Assembly (NCBI GenBank): GCA_022824025.1
Contig: JAJEBF010000008.1
Span: forward strand, 44,324 to 108,323
From: Caldilineaceae bacterium
Lineage (GTDB): Bacteria; Chloroflexota; Anaerolineae; Caldilineales; Caldilineaceae
DNA length: 64,000 bases
Reading direction: 5' to 3'
Shown: positions 1-10,221 of the stretch, piece after piece
Layout of the letters: every line of letters begins with the position of its first letter
Numbering within the stretch: the stretch's first letter is position 1
Notes under the pieces: model-generated
The model's database searches: none
What the model was told of the DNA's origin: nothing
What the model saw: only the letters and a program-made list of their open reading frames with translations
Position numbers and translations under genes: made by a program

Positions 1-1572
1 AATCAGCGAAGTGCGCGTCTGCCAGCTCCACATCTGATCGAAGAAAAGATTCCCCAAACCGTATACGATGATCCCCGGCTTTTCGTCTCCATATCCATAG
101 GGCTCCATCGCCTGCGGCACGTGGCTCTGCACTCCGGTTACAATATCGACGCCAGCCGCGCGCAGTTCACGAAAATCCTGCACCTGCCGGGATATCGGCG
201 CCGGGTTGTAGATCTCCTCATGCTGCAGCTCAACCGCGATCACATCCACTTCGCTGCGCAGCGCCGCAATCCTGGCAAATAGGCGCTCTTTGTTTCCCCA
301 GTAATGACAGACGCCCGGCTCCTCCTCGGTCGCCCAGGCAAAGCTGGGATAGTGCGCCAGCGCCGCAAAAAAGGCAAATCGGTTGCCGTTGTGATTGAAC
401 AGCAGCGGCTCGCACGCCTCCGCCTCATTCAAACCGCTCCCATAGATGGGAATCCCGTTCGCCCGGTACCAGCCAATCGATTCGCGCGCGCCGTCCCGTC
501 CGAAATCGTTGACATGGTTTCCGCTCAACCCCACGATATCTGTGCCCACCGCCTCGAGCGTCGCCCAATAGGCCGGGTCGCTGCACAGGATCATGTTGTT
601 CAACGATGGGTCAACATCACAGCCTGCAAGGAAGGGCACCTCATTGCTGATATGGGTGATGTCGGCCGCGCGCAGCGTCGGCGCAATCACCTGGGCGGGG
701 TAATCATACCCGTTGGCCTCCATCCGGGCGGCCGTAACGCGCGCCATCGCCGTGACGCCCGTCATGATCAATGTCGTCACCTTGCCCGCTATGCGGTTCG
801 TCGGCTGCGCAATGCGCGGCCGTAGAGCCGCGGCCACCTCTTCGCTCTCTGCGCCAAACACCGACACCACCGCGGTCAGCGGATATGTGGACGCGTCGAA
901 CGTGTTGCTCAGTATGTTCATGCCGTCCAGGCGCAATGCCTTCAGAACCGGCGTCAGGCCTTCGAAAGGCACGAGCCCCACAGAACCCGGGGTCACCTCC
1001 AGCACAGCCGGCAGAGCGCTGCCGCTGGCCGTCTGCACGGAATTGGCCGCCTCGACACCGAAAACCGCTTCCAGTTCAGACACGTATTCGGCGTCAACGA
1101 CCAGCGGGCCGCCGCCTCTGCCCTGCCAGCGCAGAGTCAACTCAGCCATTGAAATCTCGTCCGGCACCGTGGCGAAGGCCGCCACCGGCGCCAGATAGCG
1201 CGTGTATAGAACACTGCCCGACGCCTCGGATCCAGCCGCCAATCTTATCTGCGCATCGGCGTTGCGGGGCTGATCGAGCAGAAAAACCGTCTTGCGCGTC
1301 CCGTTGGCCTCGATCTCTTCCAGCTCGAAGGCCGCCGTGAGCAGATGACTGTAATACCGTTCCGGCAACGACGTGTCGAGCGCAATCGTCAACCAACCGT
1401 TGCGGCTGTCTGCCTGTCGCGCCGCCGGCTGCAGTTGCGCCTCCGCGACGGTCCCGATTCCACCGGAGCCGTCCGTCCCGCCGGCAAACGACGCAATCGC
1501 CGCCGCCGCCGCCAACCCTACCGTTCCCAGCAGCACTGTGACCACCAGCCGGCTGGATGACTGCAAACGCAT
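1..1572 (-). CDS. CapA-family (PGA_cap) calcineurin-like exported protein, partial
   Basis: The reading frame is open from the left window edge to an ATG at 1572 (524 codons visible); the C-terminus lies outside. The N-terminus (about residues 8-30) is basic, then long and hydrophobic, so it is a signal peptide or anchor. In-frame ATGs occur upstream (1614, 1701), but the one at 1572 has GAGGAAGG just in front and starts a normal signal peptide. The second half has the CapA pattern: a GNHVNDFG segment near residue 348, a HEEIYNPAP segment and GVQSHVPQA, the metallophosphoesterase-like fold of poly-gamma-glutamate/capsule proteins. The role in this organism is unknown; such proteins are often envelope or polysaccharide related. 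Confidence 0.85.
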   Translation of the reverse strand, partial: MRLQSSSRLVVTVLLGTVGLAAAAAIASFAGGTDGSGGIGTVAEAQLQPAARQADSRNGWLTIALDTSLPERYYSHLLTAAFELEEIEANGTRKTVFLLDQPRNADAQIRLAAGSEASGSVLYTRYLAPVAAFATVPDEISMAELTLRWQGRGGGPLVVDAEYVSELEAVFGVEAANSVQTASGSALPAVLEVTPGSVGLVPFEGLTPVLKALRLDGMNILSNTFDASTYPLTAVVSVFGAESEEVAAALRPRIAQPTNRIAGKVTTLIMTGVTAMARVTAARMEANGYDYPAQVIAPTLRAADITHISNEVPFLAGCDVDPSLNNMILCSDPAYWATLEAVGTDIVGLSGNHVNDFGRDGARESIGWYRANGIPIYGSGLNEAEACEPLLFNHNGNRFAFFAALAHYPSFAWATEEEPGVCHYWGNKERLFARIAALRSEVDVIAVELQHEEIYNPAPISRQVQDFRELRAAGVDIVTGVQSHVPQAMEPYGYGDEKPGIIVYGLGNLFFDQMWSWQTRTSLI

Positions 1573-2137
1573 TACGCCCTTCCTCAAAGGCGCCATCCGG
1601 TCAACCGCAAACATGCCTCTCACGCCCGACCAGACGTCGAGCAGTCCAATGCGCAACTGCTGCCTATTCCGTTTGAAGATGGAGCCAAGTCGCTTCAACA
1701 TCGCGGTTCCACTACCTGTTTTATTTGGAAAGCTGAACCGTGAAAGTTCCCCGGCGCAGCGTCCAATCCAACACAACCCATGTCAACAGGGTCCAATTCA
1801 GAAGTATATGGAGAACGTCAGCATTGGTCAACATCTCCTTCGGGCCGCCTTCCGCTTCGGCGAGAGCCGCCAAAAGCAGCAGCCTCTCCGTTACGCAACC
1901 CCCAGTCTGGAAGGCCCCGACCAGAGTAGCCGCTCCCAATTCCCCCGCCGGCTCCTTCCCGAATCAACAACCAGTTGTAGACCGGACGTTGACAAACGGG
2001 ACGCACTTCGGTACATTTCCGTCTGATTCAAACAATTCAACCATGCAGTTTCAACGAGTTGTATGCGCACAGAGGCCCGCCGCAACGCCTTCGCCCACGG
2101 GGATAAAGAAGCGCATGCAGCGATCTAAGGAGTCAAA
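1573..2137. other. Intergenic region between divergent genes
   Basis: This 565-base stretch separates the CapA-like gene from chrA. Frames crossing it look like chance openings. It holds the near-consensus plus-strand promoter at 1989-2017 and the chrA ribosome binding site; I see nothing else. Confidence 0.6.
1989..2017 (+). promoter_or_regulatory. Sigma-70-type promoter for chrA
   Basis: TTGACA at 1989-1994, an exact 17-nt spacer, then TACATT at 2012-2017. The next plus-strand gene starts at 2138, giving a leader of about 115 nt. Confidence 0.6.
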
Positions 2138-3343
2138 TTGGCTACGGGAACCGTTGCTGACGTCGTCAAACTGTGCGGAAAACTGGGAATAATCGGATTC
2201 GGCGGGCCTGCCGCCCACATCGCGATGCTCGAAGATGAGGCCGTCAACCGCCGCAAATGGCTGAGCCGCGAACACTTTCTGGACCTGGTCGGCGCAACCA
2301 ACCTGATCCCCGGCCCGAATTCGACCGAAATGATGATCCATATCGGCTACCAGCGCGCCGGTTGGCCCGGCCTGCTCGCGGCCGGCATTTCCTTCGTGCT
2401 GCCAGCCGTGCTCCTGTCCACGCTCATCGCCTGGATCTACGTGAAATTCGGCGCGTTGCCAGCCGTGCAGCCCTTCCTCGCCGGCGTAAAGCCTGCCGTG
2501 CTCGCTGTCATCCTCGGCGCCCTCTGGCGGCTCGGCAAAACAGCTTCAAAGCCCGCTGCGGCTGCGCAAACGCGCATCGCCCTCGGCATCATCGGCATCG
2601 CGGTCGCGGTCGCCGTCTACCTGGGAGTCCCCGTAATCTGGTCGCTGATCGTCGGCGGCCTGCTGGGCATGCTTGCCCTGCGCGCCATCTCCGGCTGGGG
2701 CGCAGCGCCCGCGCTGCTCGCCCTGCCGGAGGGCCGGCCTGAACTCCCCTGGGCAGACCTTCTGCCTGCCCCGTCGCTCAAGTGGGCGGCCCTGATTCTT
2801 GCCGCCGCGGCGCCCGCCCTGACTCTCGGCGCGCTCGGTCTTTTCTTCCTCAAGGTCGGCAGCGTCCTCTACGGCAGCGGCTACGTCCTCGTCGCCTTTC
2901 TCGAAGGCGACCTGGTCCATGAATATGGCTGGCTCACACAACAGCAACTGCTCGACGCCATCGCCATCGGCCAGTTCACGCCCGGCCCCGTCCTCTCCAC
3001 CGCCGCCTTCATCGGCTACGTGCTGGCCGGCGTCCCCGGCGCAGCCGTCAGCGCCGCCGCCATCTTCGCGCCCTCATTTGTCTTCGTCGCCATCCTCAAC
3101 CCAATCGTGCCCCGCCTGCGCAGCTCCACCTGGATGGCCGCCTTTCTCGACGCCGTAAACGTCAGCGCCGTCGGCCTCATGGCTGCCGTTCTCGTGCGCC
3201 TCACCGGCGACATTGTCACCGCCTGGCCCGCCGCCGTGATCGCGCTCCTCGCTGCCGCCGCCGTGCTCCGCTGGCGCGTCACCTCCGCCTGGGTCGTCAT
3301 CGGCGGCGCCCTGCTCGGCTGGCCGCTCTCACTGCTGGCTTAA
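2138..3343 (+). CDS. chrA: Chromate transporter (CHR family)
   Basis: This 401-residue integral membrane protein has two homologous halves (about residues 8-170 and 205-400), the long-chain CHR layout. The first half carries the family motif FGGPAAHIAML and a PGPNSTEM segment; the second has the matching FTPGPVLST. Known members export chromate by proton antiport, though many copies are probably general anion exporters. The start is TTG at 2138, because AAGGAG sits six bases upstream (2127-2132) and no ATG is better placed. It stands alone, with its own promoter at 1989-2017. No chrB-like regulator is adjacent, so inducibility is not evident. Confidence 0.9.
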   Translation: MATGTVADVVKLCGKLGIIGFGGPAAHIAMLEDEAVNRRKWLSREHFLDLVGATNLIPGPNSTEMMIHIGYQRAGWPGLLAAGISFVLPAVLLSTLIAWIYVKFGALPAVQPFLAGVKPAVLAVILGALWRLGKTASKPAAAAQTRIALGIIGIAVAVAVYLGVPVIWSLIVGGLLGMLALRAISGWGAAPALLALPEGRPELPWADLLPAPSLKWAALILAAAAPALTLGALGLFFLKVGSVLYGSGYVLVAFLEGDLVHEYGWLTQQQLLDAIAIGQFTPGPVLSTAAFIGYVLAGVPGAAVSAAAIFAPSFVFVAILNPIVPRLRSSTWMAAFLDAVNVSAVGLMAAVLVRLTGDIVTAWPAAVIALLAAAAVLRWRVTSAWVVIGGALLGWPLSLLA

Positions 3344-3470
3344 GGAGCCTTGACCATCCCGATCTATCTTTCGGGACAATCCCTGTCGCTGCCCTTTTTC
3401 GCCTGAGCGCTAAACTTTACCTCCAAGTTCCCCCGCCTGGCAAGGCCGACCTTCTCAGGCCTCGCGCCGA

Positions 3471-3809
3471 CTATTCCTCGTCCCCTTTCTCCTCCTCCGC
3501 CGCGTTCAAAATATCTTCGAGATCGCGGTCGAGCTGGTCGGCGTTTTTCAACTTCTCGAAATAGACCCCAAGTGCCCTTTTGGCAATCATATTGGCGGCC
3601 AGGGCAGCTACCTTAGGACGGTGGCCCACTAGGATAAGGCGCTCGCGGACAACGTCCTCGGCTTTGTCGAGCTTAGTATGGGTGGAGTGAAATTCACGCA
3701 ACAGACCTTCATCGTCGGACTGCCACAGCGTATGAATGTGCCAGTATACCGGATGGGTCGCGTCGCCGGCACTGCCGACAATGTCGTAGGTCTTTCTGAT
3801 ATCGTCCAT
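3471..3809 (-). CDS. Hypothetical protein, 112 aa
   Basis: A small, soluble, highly charged protein: the C-terminus is acidic (EEEKGDEE) and the middle is predicted helical. I do not recognise the family. No signal peptide or membrane segment is visible. Codon usage and third-position GC match real genes, which is why I keep it. Only a weak GGGG-type ribosome site precedes the ATG. It lies downstream of, and co-directional with, the PD-(D/E)XK-like gene at 4152-4970, but 340 bases separate them. Confidence 0.55.
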   Translation of the reverse strand: MDDIRKTYDIVGSAGDATHPVYWHIHTLWQSDDEGLLREFHSTHTKLDKAEDVVRERLILVGHRPKVAALAANMIAKRALGVYFEKLKNADQLDRDLEDILNAAEEEKGDEE

Positions 3810-4151
3810 TTTTTTGGCCCCTGCTGAGCCGCCGACACAGTCCGACAGCGAATTGTGGAAAGGGATACGCGCCCGAACCTGGGTCCCGCTTGCCTAACCT
3901 TCTGAACGCAGGCACACCCATGCCCAAGTGCGCCCTCGACCTGCTCCAGGACCTGGCTTGCCTCGCAGCAGATGATACGGCCAGACCGCGACGCAAGGAG
4001 CGTGTTTCCCAATGGAATTCAGACTTGATTGAACAACCGAAAGGATTGATTCCAACCACACCGAGAGGGGCTCGGTTCCTACCGAGATTCGCGCGCCGGC
4101 CTACTTGGTTCTCCGCAGTCCTTGACACGCAAAAATGAGAGGCGCCGGGCC
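3810..4151. other. Intergenic region without recognised feature
   Basis: About 340 bases between two minus-strand genes. Open frames here overlap in several directions and have no family signature; I saw no clear promoter, repeat or hairpin. Confidence 0.5.
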
Positions 4152-4970
4152 TCAAACGCCGCGATACTGAAATGGTTGTCTGACCGCCCGAATCAGAGGA
4201 ATCAAAGGGACGCCGTTCACATCCAGCCATCTTCCCCAGCACGAACTGTCAACAACGCCTTCACTGTGGCTCGTCACGACCCGCTCCCAGTGCTCCGCGG
4301 AGTGAAAAAGATCCCCTCCTTTGGCGATATCCGTGGCATAGAGGAATCCCAGATAGACCAGAACGACCGGCATCCCCAGCGTAGCCAGCTTCCACGACCA
4401 CGCAAAACGGTTCGACATCTGGTAATGACGGTCCCTCCCGATACGCCAGGCGCCGCCGCTCGCTGACTGCAGCCCCGCGGCCGCCTCCTCGATTGCATGC
4501 CCAATCCGTTCATGATTTTTGATAGAGCTATCCGACGCCGGCGCTCTCAACTTTTTTCCTGCTGACGCTCCCTTCACCTCATTCCAGTGCGCCTTCGCCT
4601 CGACCAGCAAGAGCCCCTTCTTGCCGCGGATCGTGCATGTGCTCGCAATGTCCCAGTTCGGCGTCCTCGGACCGTGATCCGCGGCTGCCATCCACCAGCT
4701 CGTTAAGTGGGCGCGCAAGGGCCCCGGCACAAGATCCGTCGCCTTGTCCAACTCCGCCTCAACAGCAGGCGCCGCGTCCCAGGAGCCGTCTTTCCGCTCC
4801 AAAGGCTTGCCATAGGGCATCCACAGATCGCCGCTTGAAACCTCTACCTCGTCAACGCCCACCAACCGGGTCAGCCGCGCAGCAACTTCCTCTTTTTCGC
4901 CGTCCACAAGCAACACACAGCGCGGCCGGCTGCCGCGGCTATCTTTCCCCAGGCTCTTCGACCAACTCAT
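4152..4970 (-). CDS. Uncharacterised protein with a PD-(D/E)XK-like core
   Basis: This 272-residue protein is of unrecognised family. Residues 104-130 read as a nuclease-like core: TPNWDIAS (Asp107), a short strand and turn, then LLVEAKAHWNE (Glu124, Lys126). That is the spacing expected of the D...ExK site in PD-(D/E)XK folds. A hydrophobic stretch near residues 195-215 could be buried or membrane associated. The ATG at 4970 is well supported by AAGGAAAG just upstream. The gene ends the minus strand block below topA, 38 bases from the topA stop. A nuclease role is inferred from the motif alone; no methylase or partner is adjacent. Confidence 0.6.
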   Translation of the reverse strand: MSWSKSLGKDSRGSRPRCVLLVDGEKEEVAARLTRLVGVDEVEVSSGDLWMPYGKPLERKDGSWDAAPAVEAELDKATDLVPGPLRAHLTSWWMAAADHGPRTPNWDIASTCTIRGKKGLLLVEAKAHWNEVKGASAGKKLRAPASDSSIKNHERIGHAIEEAAAGLQSASGGAWRIGRDRHYQMSNRFAWSWKLATLGMPVVLVYLGFLYATDIAKGGDLFHSAEHWERVVTSHSEGVVDSSCWGRWLDVNGVPLIPLIRAVRQPFQYRGV

Positions 4971-5008
4971 ATCTTTCCTTTCTCAAAATCAGGCAACCGC
5001 GTACCGAG

Positions 5009-7921
5009 CTACCTCCGCCTGCGGCTGCCGCGACCGCGGCCCTTGCCGCTTTTCTCCTTCTCCGCCAGCATCGTCAATGCCTGCTCCAACGTGATCCCCT
5101 GCGGGTCCGCCTCCTTCGGCAACTTCGCGTTCGTACGCTGGTGATTCACATACGGCCCGTAACGTCCGTCCAACACCCGCACAGGCTCCCCGTCTCCAGG
5201 ATGCGCACCCAGCTCCTTCAGGACCGTGCGCGCGCTGCCGCCCCGGCGCCTGTCCGGCGCCTCCTTGATCAACGCCAGCGCCCGCGGCAGATCTACCTCC
5301 AGCACATGATCCGGCGTCTTCAGGCTCACAAACTTCCGGTTATGCACGACATACGGCCCGTACCGCCCCACGCCGGCCAGCACCTCTTCGCCGTCTTCCG
5401 GGTGTGTGCCCAGCAGCCGCGGCAGGCTCAGCAGTTGCAGCGCAGTCTCCAGGTCCAACTCCTCTTTGGCCATCCCTTTAAGCAGGCTGACCCGTTTCGG
5501 TTTCCCATTCGACCTGGCTGCCGCCTTCTCTGAACGCGCCTCCGCCTGCTTCCTGGGCTTGCCAGTACCCGCCACAACCAGCGGCTTGAGCGTCTCAATG
5601 GCCTTGGCGCCCAAACGGGGCACCCGCTTCAACTCTGCCGCCGATGCAAACGGCCGTCCCGCGATAATCCCTTTCGCCAAACCGGGACCGATGCCCGGCA
5701 GCGCGGTCAACTCCCGCGCCGAGGCCGCGTTGATATCGACCGGGCCCGCAGGCGCTTTGGCCTTCCTCGATGTCCTCTCTTCTCTCGCCGCATCTTCGCC
5801 CAGCTGCACGTACGCGCCGTACCGCCCGTCCTTCACCAGAACCGGCATTCCGCTCTCCGGATCCTTCCCCAGAACAACGGGCCCCTCCCGCTTAGCGCTT
5901 ACCAGCGCTTCCACTGCTGCCGCATCCAAATCCCCCGGCGGCAAATCATCCGGCAGGCTGACCGTATGCCTGTCACCGTTGACCTCCCGCGCCAAGAAAG
6001 GGCCAAACTGACCGATTCGCACCTCGGCCGGCAGATCGGGAAAATCGACCTGGCCCGCTTTGCGCGGATCGATGGCGCTCTCCTTCTCCCGGACCTGGTT
6101 CTCCAGCCCCTGTTCGCTCAGATAGAACCGGTTGAGATATTCGAGCCAGTCAACCTCTCCCTCGGCGATGTCGTCCAGCGTCTGCTCCATCTCCGCCGTG
6201 AACTTCAGGTCCACCAGATCTTCGAAGTTGCTCTCCAATAGCTGGACAACCGCAAAGGCCACGAAAGTAGGCACCAGCTCCCGCCGCTGCTTGAAAACGT
6301 AGCCCCGGTTCTGAATCGTATCGATTATGGTAGCATAGGTGCTCGGCCGGCCGATACCCTCTGTCTCCAGCGCCTTCACCAGGCTGGCCTCGGTGTAGCG
6401 GGCCGGCGGCTTGGTCGCGTGGCCAACCGCGTCCAGCTCCCGGCAGTCCACAGCCTCATCCTTTGCCAGCCGCGGCAACGGCGACTCCTGGCTCTCAATC
6501 GCCGCGTCAGGATCATCGGAGCCTTCAACATAGGCGCGGAAGAACCCCGGAAACAGGATCTCCCTGCCCGATGCCCGGAAAAGCGCCTCCTCGACAGGCC
6601 CCCCTGCCGGCTGGCTCGCAGCCCGGATCATCACCGTCGTGGCGCGCAAACGCGCGTTCGCCATCTGCGTCGCCACCGTCCGCTTCCAGATCATGTCATA
6701 CAGCGTCGCCTCATCGCCTGAAAGCGGCAACGTTTCCAGCGGCCGCATCGCGTTGCCCGCAGGCCGGATCGCCTCATGCGCCTCCTGCGCGCCTTTCGAG
6801 CTGGTCCGGTATCGTCGCGGCTTCCCGGTCAGAAACTGTTCGCCGTAGCGTTCCCGGACTCTCCGGCGCGCCGCATTGACGGCCTCGTCGCTCAGATGCA
6901 CCGAATCGGTGCGCATATAGGTGATATACCCGTTCTCGTATAGAGATTGGGCCACCCGCATCGTCCGCCGGGCCCCCCACCCTCCCTTGCGGTTCGCCTC
7001 CTGCTGCAGCGTACTGGTCGTGAACGGCGGCGATGGTGAACGCGACTGCTCCTTGCTTTCAACCGAGTGGACCGCCCAGACGCCGTCCAGCAGGCGCTGT
7101 TGCAGGGCCCTCGCCTGCTCCTCATCCAGCAGCAGAACATCCCCGCCTTTCTCATTGGGGTGCGTGATCACCCGCTTGCCTGCCGCGATCCGTCCCGTTG
7201 ATTCATCGAAATCTCGCCCGCTCGCCACCCGCGTCCCGTTGACCGAAATCAGCGTTCCTTCAAAGCGGTGGGCCGTCCCGTCCGGGCGCTTATTCAACTG
7301 CGCCTTCAGATCCCAATAAGATCCGCTCACGAACGCCCGACGCTCCCGCTCCCGCAACACCAACAGACGCACCGCCGCGCTCTGCACACGGCCGGCCGAC
7401 AGCTTCGGCGCAATCTTCTTCCATAGCAGAGGCGATATCGTATACCCCACCAATCGGTCGAGTATGCGCCGCGTCTCCTGCGCCCGCACCAGGTCACTGT
7501 CAATCGAGCGGGTCGACTTCAGCGCCTGCTCGATCGCCTCTCTGGTGATCTCGTGAAATATCATGCGCCTGACGGGAACCTTCGGCTTCAGCACCTCGTG
7601 CAGATGCCAGCCGATGCTTTCGCCCTCCCGGTCCTCATCCGTCGCGAGCAGCACCTCATCCGCCTTCTTCAATGCCGTCCTCAAATCGGCGACAACTTTC
7701 TTCTTATTCGACGGAATCACATACAGCGGCTCAAACTCTTCCTCCACCTTGACCCCAAGCCGCGCCCAGGGCTCCCCCTTCACCTTCGCAGGTATCTCTG
7801 CAGCAGAGGCCGGCAAATCGCGCACATGGCCCATGCTCGCCTTGACTTCATAACCCCTTGGCAAAAAACCGCGAATCGTTCTTGCCTTGGTCGGAGATTC
7901 TACAATGACTAATTTCGACAT
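5009..7921 (-). CDS. topA: DNA topoisomerase I (type IA) with helix-hairpin-helix insert
   Basis: This type IA topoisomerase of 970 residues relaxes negative supercoils. I start it at 7921 because [10 protein letters not shown] is the conserved N-terminus; an in-frame ATG 45 bases upstream would add an atypical extension. The TOPRIM domain has Glu8 and the DxDxE set (Asp95, Asp97, Glu99). The catalytic tyrosine is Tyr335 in ITYMRTDS. The C-terminus lacks the four-cysteine zinc fingers of the E. coli enzyme. It has several FGPFL/RYGPYV-type repeats instead. Between them, near residues 725-782, is a ComEA-like helix-hairpin-helix segment ([20 protein letters not shown]). The extreme C-terminus is very basic. 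A promoter lies at 8011-8039. Confidence 0.97.
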   Translation of the reverse strand: MSKLVIVESPTKARTIRGFLPRGYEVKASMGHVRDLPASAAEIPAKVKGEPWARLGVKVEEEFEPLYVIPSNKKKVVADLRTALKKADEVLLATDEDREGESIGWHLHEVLKPKVPVRRMIFHEITREAIEQALKSTRSIDSDLVRAQETRRILDRLVGYTISPLLWKKIAPKLSAGRVQSAAVRLLVLRERERRAFVSGSYWDLKAQLNKRPDGTAHRFEGTLISVNGTRVASGRDFDESTGRIAAGKRVITHPNEKGGDVLLLDEEQARALQQRLLDGVWAVHSVESKEQSRSPSPPFTTSTLQQEANRKGGWGARRTMRVAQSLYENGYITYMRTDSVHLSDEAVNAARRRVRERYGEQFLTGKPRRYRTSSKGAQEAHEAIRPAGNAMRPLETLPLSGDEATLYDMIWKRTVATQMANARLRATTVMIRAASQPAGGPVEEALFRASGREILFPGFFRAYVEGSDDPDAAIESQESPLPRLAKDEAVDCRELDAVGHATKPPARYTEASLVKALETEGIGRPSTYATIIDTIQNRGYVFKQRRELVPTFVAFAVVQLLESNFEDLVDLKFTAEMEQTLDDIAEGEVDWLEYLNRFYLSEQGLENQVREKESAIDPRKAGQVDFPDLPAEVRIGQFGPFLAREVNGDRHTVSLPDDLPPGDLDAAAVEALVSAKREGPVVLGKDPESGMPVLVKDGRYGAYVQLGEDAAREERTSRKAKAPAGPVDINAASARELTALPGIGPGLAKGIIAGRPFASAAELKRVPRLGAKAIETLKPLVVAGTGKPRKQAEARSEKAAARSNGKPKRVSLLKGMAKEELDLETALQLLSLPRLLGTHPEDGEEVLAGVGRYGPYVVHNRKFVSLKTPDHVLEVDLPRALALIKEAPDRRRGGSARTVLKELGAHPGDGEPVRVLDGRYGPYVNHQRTNAKLPKEADPQGITLEQALTMLAEKEKSGKGRGRGSRRRR

Positions 7922-8010
7922 TCTTCTTCTTATGGTTGATGGTTTATGAACAATGACTGAACGCAAAGACGTTCTACCGATTCCGGCCCTATCTGCATTT
8001 CAGCCGAGAT

Positions 8011-8039
8011 AGAATACACAAGAACATTAACACGGGCAA
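8011..8039 (-). promoter_or_regulatory. Sigma-70-type promoter for topA
   Basis: On the minus strand TTGCCC (8039-8034), a 17-nt spacer and TATTCT (8016-8011). Transcription would start near 8004, about 83 nt before the topA ATG. Confidence 0.5.
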
Positions 8040-8222
8040 GTGAAATGTTAAGGAAATCGCGCGTTTCCCTTTCGCTCCCGGGAACTCGTACAAGGGCCGT
8101 ACACTTCCCGTCATGCGCTCGTAAGCGCCCCGCAACGGCCCGCCCTTGCCAGCCACAGTACCAATTGTTCACCAGTATCGTCTCTACACAACAGTGTTTA
8201 CTCCCTCTTGTGGACTCAAGCC

Positions 8223-8250
8223 CTGACTGCTGACCACTGCAGTTCTTCAG
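8223..8250 (-). repeat. Dispersed CTGCAGTGGTCAG repeat, copy 1
   Basis: The minus strand reads GAACTGCAGTGGTCAGCAG, sharing about 16 bases exactly with the copy at 52409-52447. It belongs to the heptamer (AGTGGTC) family found at five other places in the window. Confidence 0.55.
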
Positions 8251-8295
8251 AAGGCATCTGACCAAAGTCGGTTCTCAACGCGATCTCGCTATCCG

Positions 8296-8324
8296 TTGAC
8301 AGCCGCGGCCCTTCGACATATACT
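8296..8324 (+). promoter_or_regulatory. Consensus sigma-70 promoter for FG-GAP lipoprotein gene
   Basis: TTGACA at 8296-8301, exactly 17 nt, then TATACT at 8319-8324. The predicted transcript start near 8331 excludes translation starts further upstream and supports the GTG at 8374. Confidence 0.75.
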
Positions 8325-8373
8325 GAACACACTTCCTTACCCCTCATCTTCAATGCAACGGGGAGACAGATCC

Positions 8374-10149
8374 GTGAATGCACATCGGAACGGGCAATCG
8401 GTTTCTGTGATTTTTCCGAGGAAACAAGCTGGCTACGCGGGTGACCCGACGCCTGCCAATGCAGTGGTCAACGCTCCTCGGTTACTGACCCTCGGTGTTC
8501 TGCTGGCGCTCGTCTGTCTGGCGCTTAGCGGCTGCGCGCCGGGATTCCATCCTCTCTTGCTGACCGAGCCGACATCAGTCCGCGTTGAACGGGGCGGGCC
8601 GGCCCTCTCCACTTGTGAAGATCGCTTCATCACGCACGATCTGCCCCACAACACCACGACCGCGGACGGTATTATCCGCATGTACGAGGCCAACGGCGCC
8701 GGCGTCGCCATCAACGATCTCGACAATGACGGTGATCTCGATCTGGTCCTCGGCAACTACGACAACCCCAACTCCATCTTCTGGAATGAAGGCGGCCTGC
8801 GCTTCCGCCAGGAGCAGATGCCGATTGGGCGCACGCGTGCCGTAGCCGCCGTCGATGTCGACGGTGACGGCTGGACCGATCTCACGCTGACACGCGTCGG
8901 CGGCGCGGTCAATTTCTGGCGCAATCGCGGCGCTGACGTGGCCGCCGACGCGCCCGGCCGTTTCGTCCAGGAGTTCGTCAACGGCCTCGCCAAGCCAGCC
9001 TACGCCATTGACTGGGCCGACCTCGACGCGGACGGCGACCTTGATGCAGTCACCGCCTCCTACGATATCGGCCTGCTGACCGAGCTGGGCAACGAGTATC
9101 TGCTCAGAGGCGAGAGCGGTGTCTATATCCACTGGAACGATGCCGACGGTTTCCGCGCCCAGCGGCTCACCGACGAAGCCCAGGCCCTCGCCATCACCCT
9201 CTGGGACGAAGACGGCGACGGCCGCCGCGACCTGCTCGTCGGCAACGACTTCGCCCTGCCCGATCAGTTCTGGCGCAACAGCGTCGACGGCTGGCAGCTG
9301 GCAACCATCTTCCCCGAAACAACCCACAGCACCATGAGCTTCGACCTCGCCGACGTCGATAACTCCGGCCGCGCCGCGCTCTTCGCCAGCGACATGAAGC
9401 CGCCCGACAACAACCCCGAAACCATGCGCGCCTGGGCCCCCCTGATGGAGGCAGACCATCCACCCTTACCCGCCGGCGACCCCCAGCGAATGGAAAACGT
9501 GCTTCTCATCGCCGACCCCGGCGGCAATTTCCGGAATATGGGACGCGACCGCCAGCTCGACGCAACCGGCTGGAGCTGGTCCGGCCTGTTCGGCGACCTG
9601 GACCAGGATGGGCAGCTCGACCTCTACATCGTCAATGGCTTCGCCGAGTCCACGACCTTCGCCCATCTCGACGGGCACGAGCTGGTCGAGCGCAATCAGG
9701 CCCTGCGCAACACCGGCGGCGGTTTTGAACGCATGCCGGACTGGGGCCTGGGCAGCGAACGCGGCGGACGCGGCGCAGCCCAAGGCGACCTCGACGGTGA
9801 CGGCGACCTCGATATCGTCGTCAACAATCTGCGCGGCAATGCCCAGCTCTTTGAAAATCGCCTCTGCGGCGGCGCGTCATTGCAGGTCGAACTGCGCCAG
9901 CCCGGCAGCGCCAACCCGGCCGCCATCGGCGCCACGGCTTTTCTCGAGACGCCCGCAGGCCGCCTGCGCCGCGACGTGCGTGTAACCCGCGGCTACCTTT
10001 CCAGCGATCCGGGGCAGCTGCACTTTGGCTTCCCAGCCGATGCCCAGCCGCGCCTGCTACTAATCCGCTGGCCAGACGGGAACTGGTCGACGCTGCCGGA
10101 GCCGGCTCCGGGGCGGCGGTTGACCATTTCCAGGGTAGACCACGAATAA
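8374..10149 (+). CDS. FG-GAP/VCBS-repeat lipoprotein with ASPIC/UnbV C-terminal domain
   Basis: This secreted protein of about 591 residues has at least six calcium-loop repeats of the DxDxDGxxD type (for example DLDNDGDLD, DVDGDGWTD, DLDADGDLD, DEDGDGRRD, DLDQDGQLD, DLDGDGDLD). They imply an FG-GAP beta-propeller, closed by an ASPIC/UnbV domain (residues about 505-585). The N-terminus has a hydrophobic stretch ending in LALSGC, a lipobox, so it is probably anchored to the membrane surface. The start is chosen at GTG 8374: GGGGAG lies eight bases upstream and the promoter at 8296-8324 rules out the longer frame. About 35 residues precede the signal core, which is long. CRTAC1-like proteins are presumed adhesive or matrix proteins. 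Confidence 0.85.
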   Translation: MNAHRNGQSVSVIFPRKQAGYAGDPTPANAVVNAPRLLTLGVLLALVCLALSGCAPGFHPLLLTEPTSVRVERGGPALSTCEDRFITHDLPHNTTTADGIIRMYEANGAGVAINDLDNDGDLDLVLGNYDNPNSIFWNEGGLRFRQEQMPIGRTRAVAAVDVDGDGWTDLTLTRVGGAVNFWRNRGADVAADAPGRFVQEFVNGLAKPAYAIDWADLDADGDLDAVTASYDIGLLTELGNEYLLRGESGVYIHWNDADGFRAQRLTDEAQALAITLWDEDGDGRRDLLVGNDFALPDQFWRNSVDGWQLATIFPETTHSTMSFDLADVDNSGRAALFASDMKPPDNNPETMRAWAPLMEADHPPLPAGDPQRMENVLLIADPGGNFRNMGRDRQLDATGWSWSGLFGDLDQDGQLDLYIVNGFAESTTFAHLDGHELVERNQALRNTGGGFERMPDWGLGSERGGRGAAQGDLDGDGDLDIVVNNLRGNAQLFENRLCGGASLQVELRQPGSANPAAIGATAFLETPAGRLRRDVRVTRGYLSSDPGQLHFGFPADAQPRLLLIRWPDGNWSTLPEPAPGRRLTISRVDHE

Positions 10150-10221
10150 GACTATGCAGTTGCTGAACTCGCCCGCCGGCTCGGCGCACGTTGTGCCGGT
10201 CCATGTAAGGAAAAGACTGAT

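Larger units (their letters stand above)
7922..8373. other. Divergent intergenic region between topA and FG-GAP gene
   Basis: About 450 bases holding the two divergent promoters (8011-8039 minus, 8296-8324 plus) and one copy of the CTGCAGTGGTCAG repeat at 8223-8250. A 111-codon minus-strand frame here spans the promoter and repeat and is not called a gene. Confidence 0.6.

Noticed and set aside
7930..8265. A 111-codon minus-strand frame upstream of topA
   Set aside because: It covers the topA promoter and a dispersed repeat, and the product has no recognisable features.
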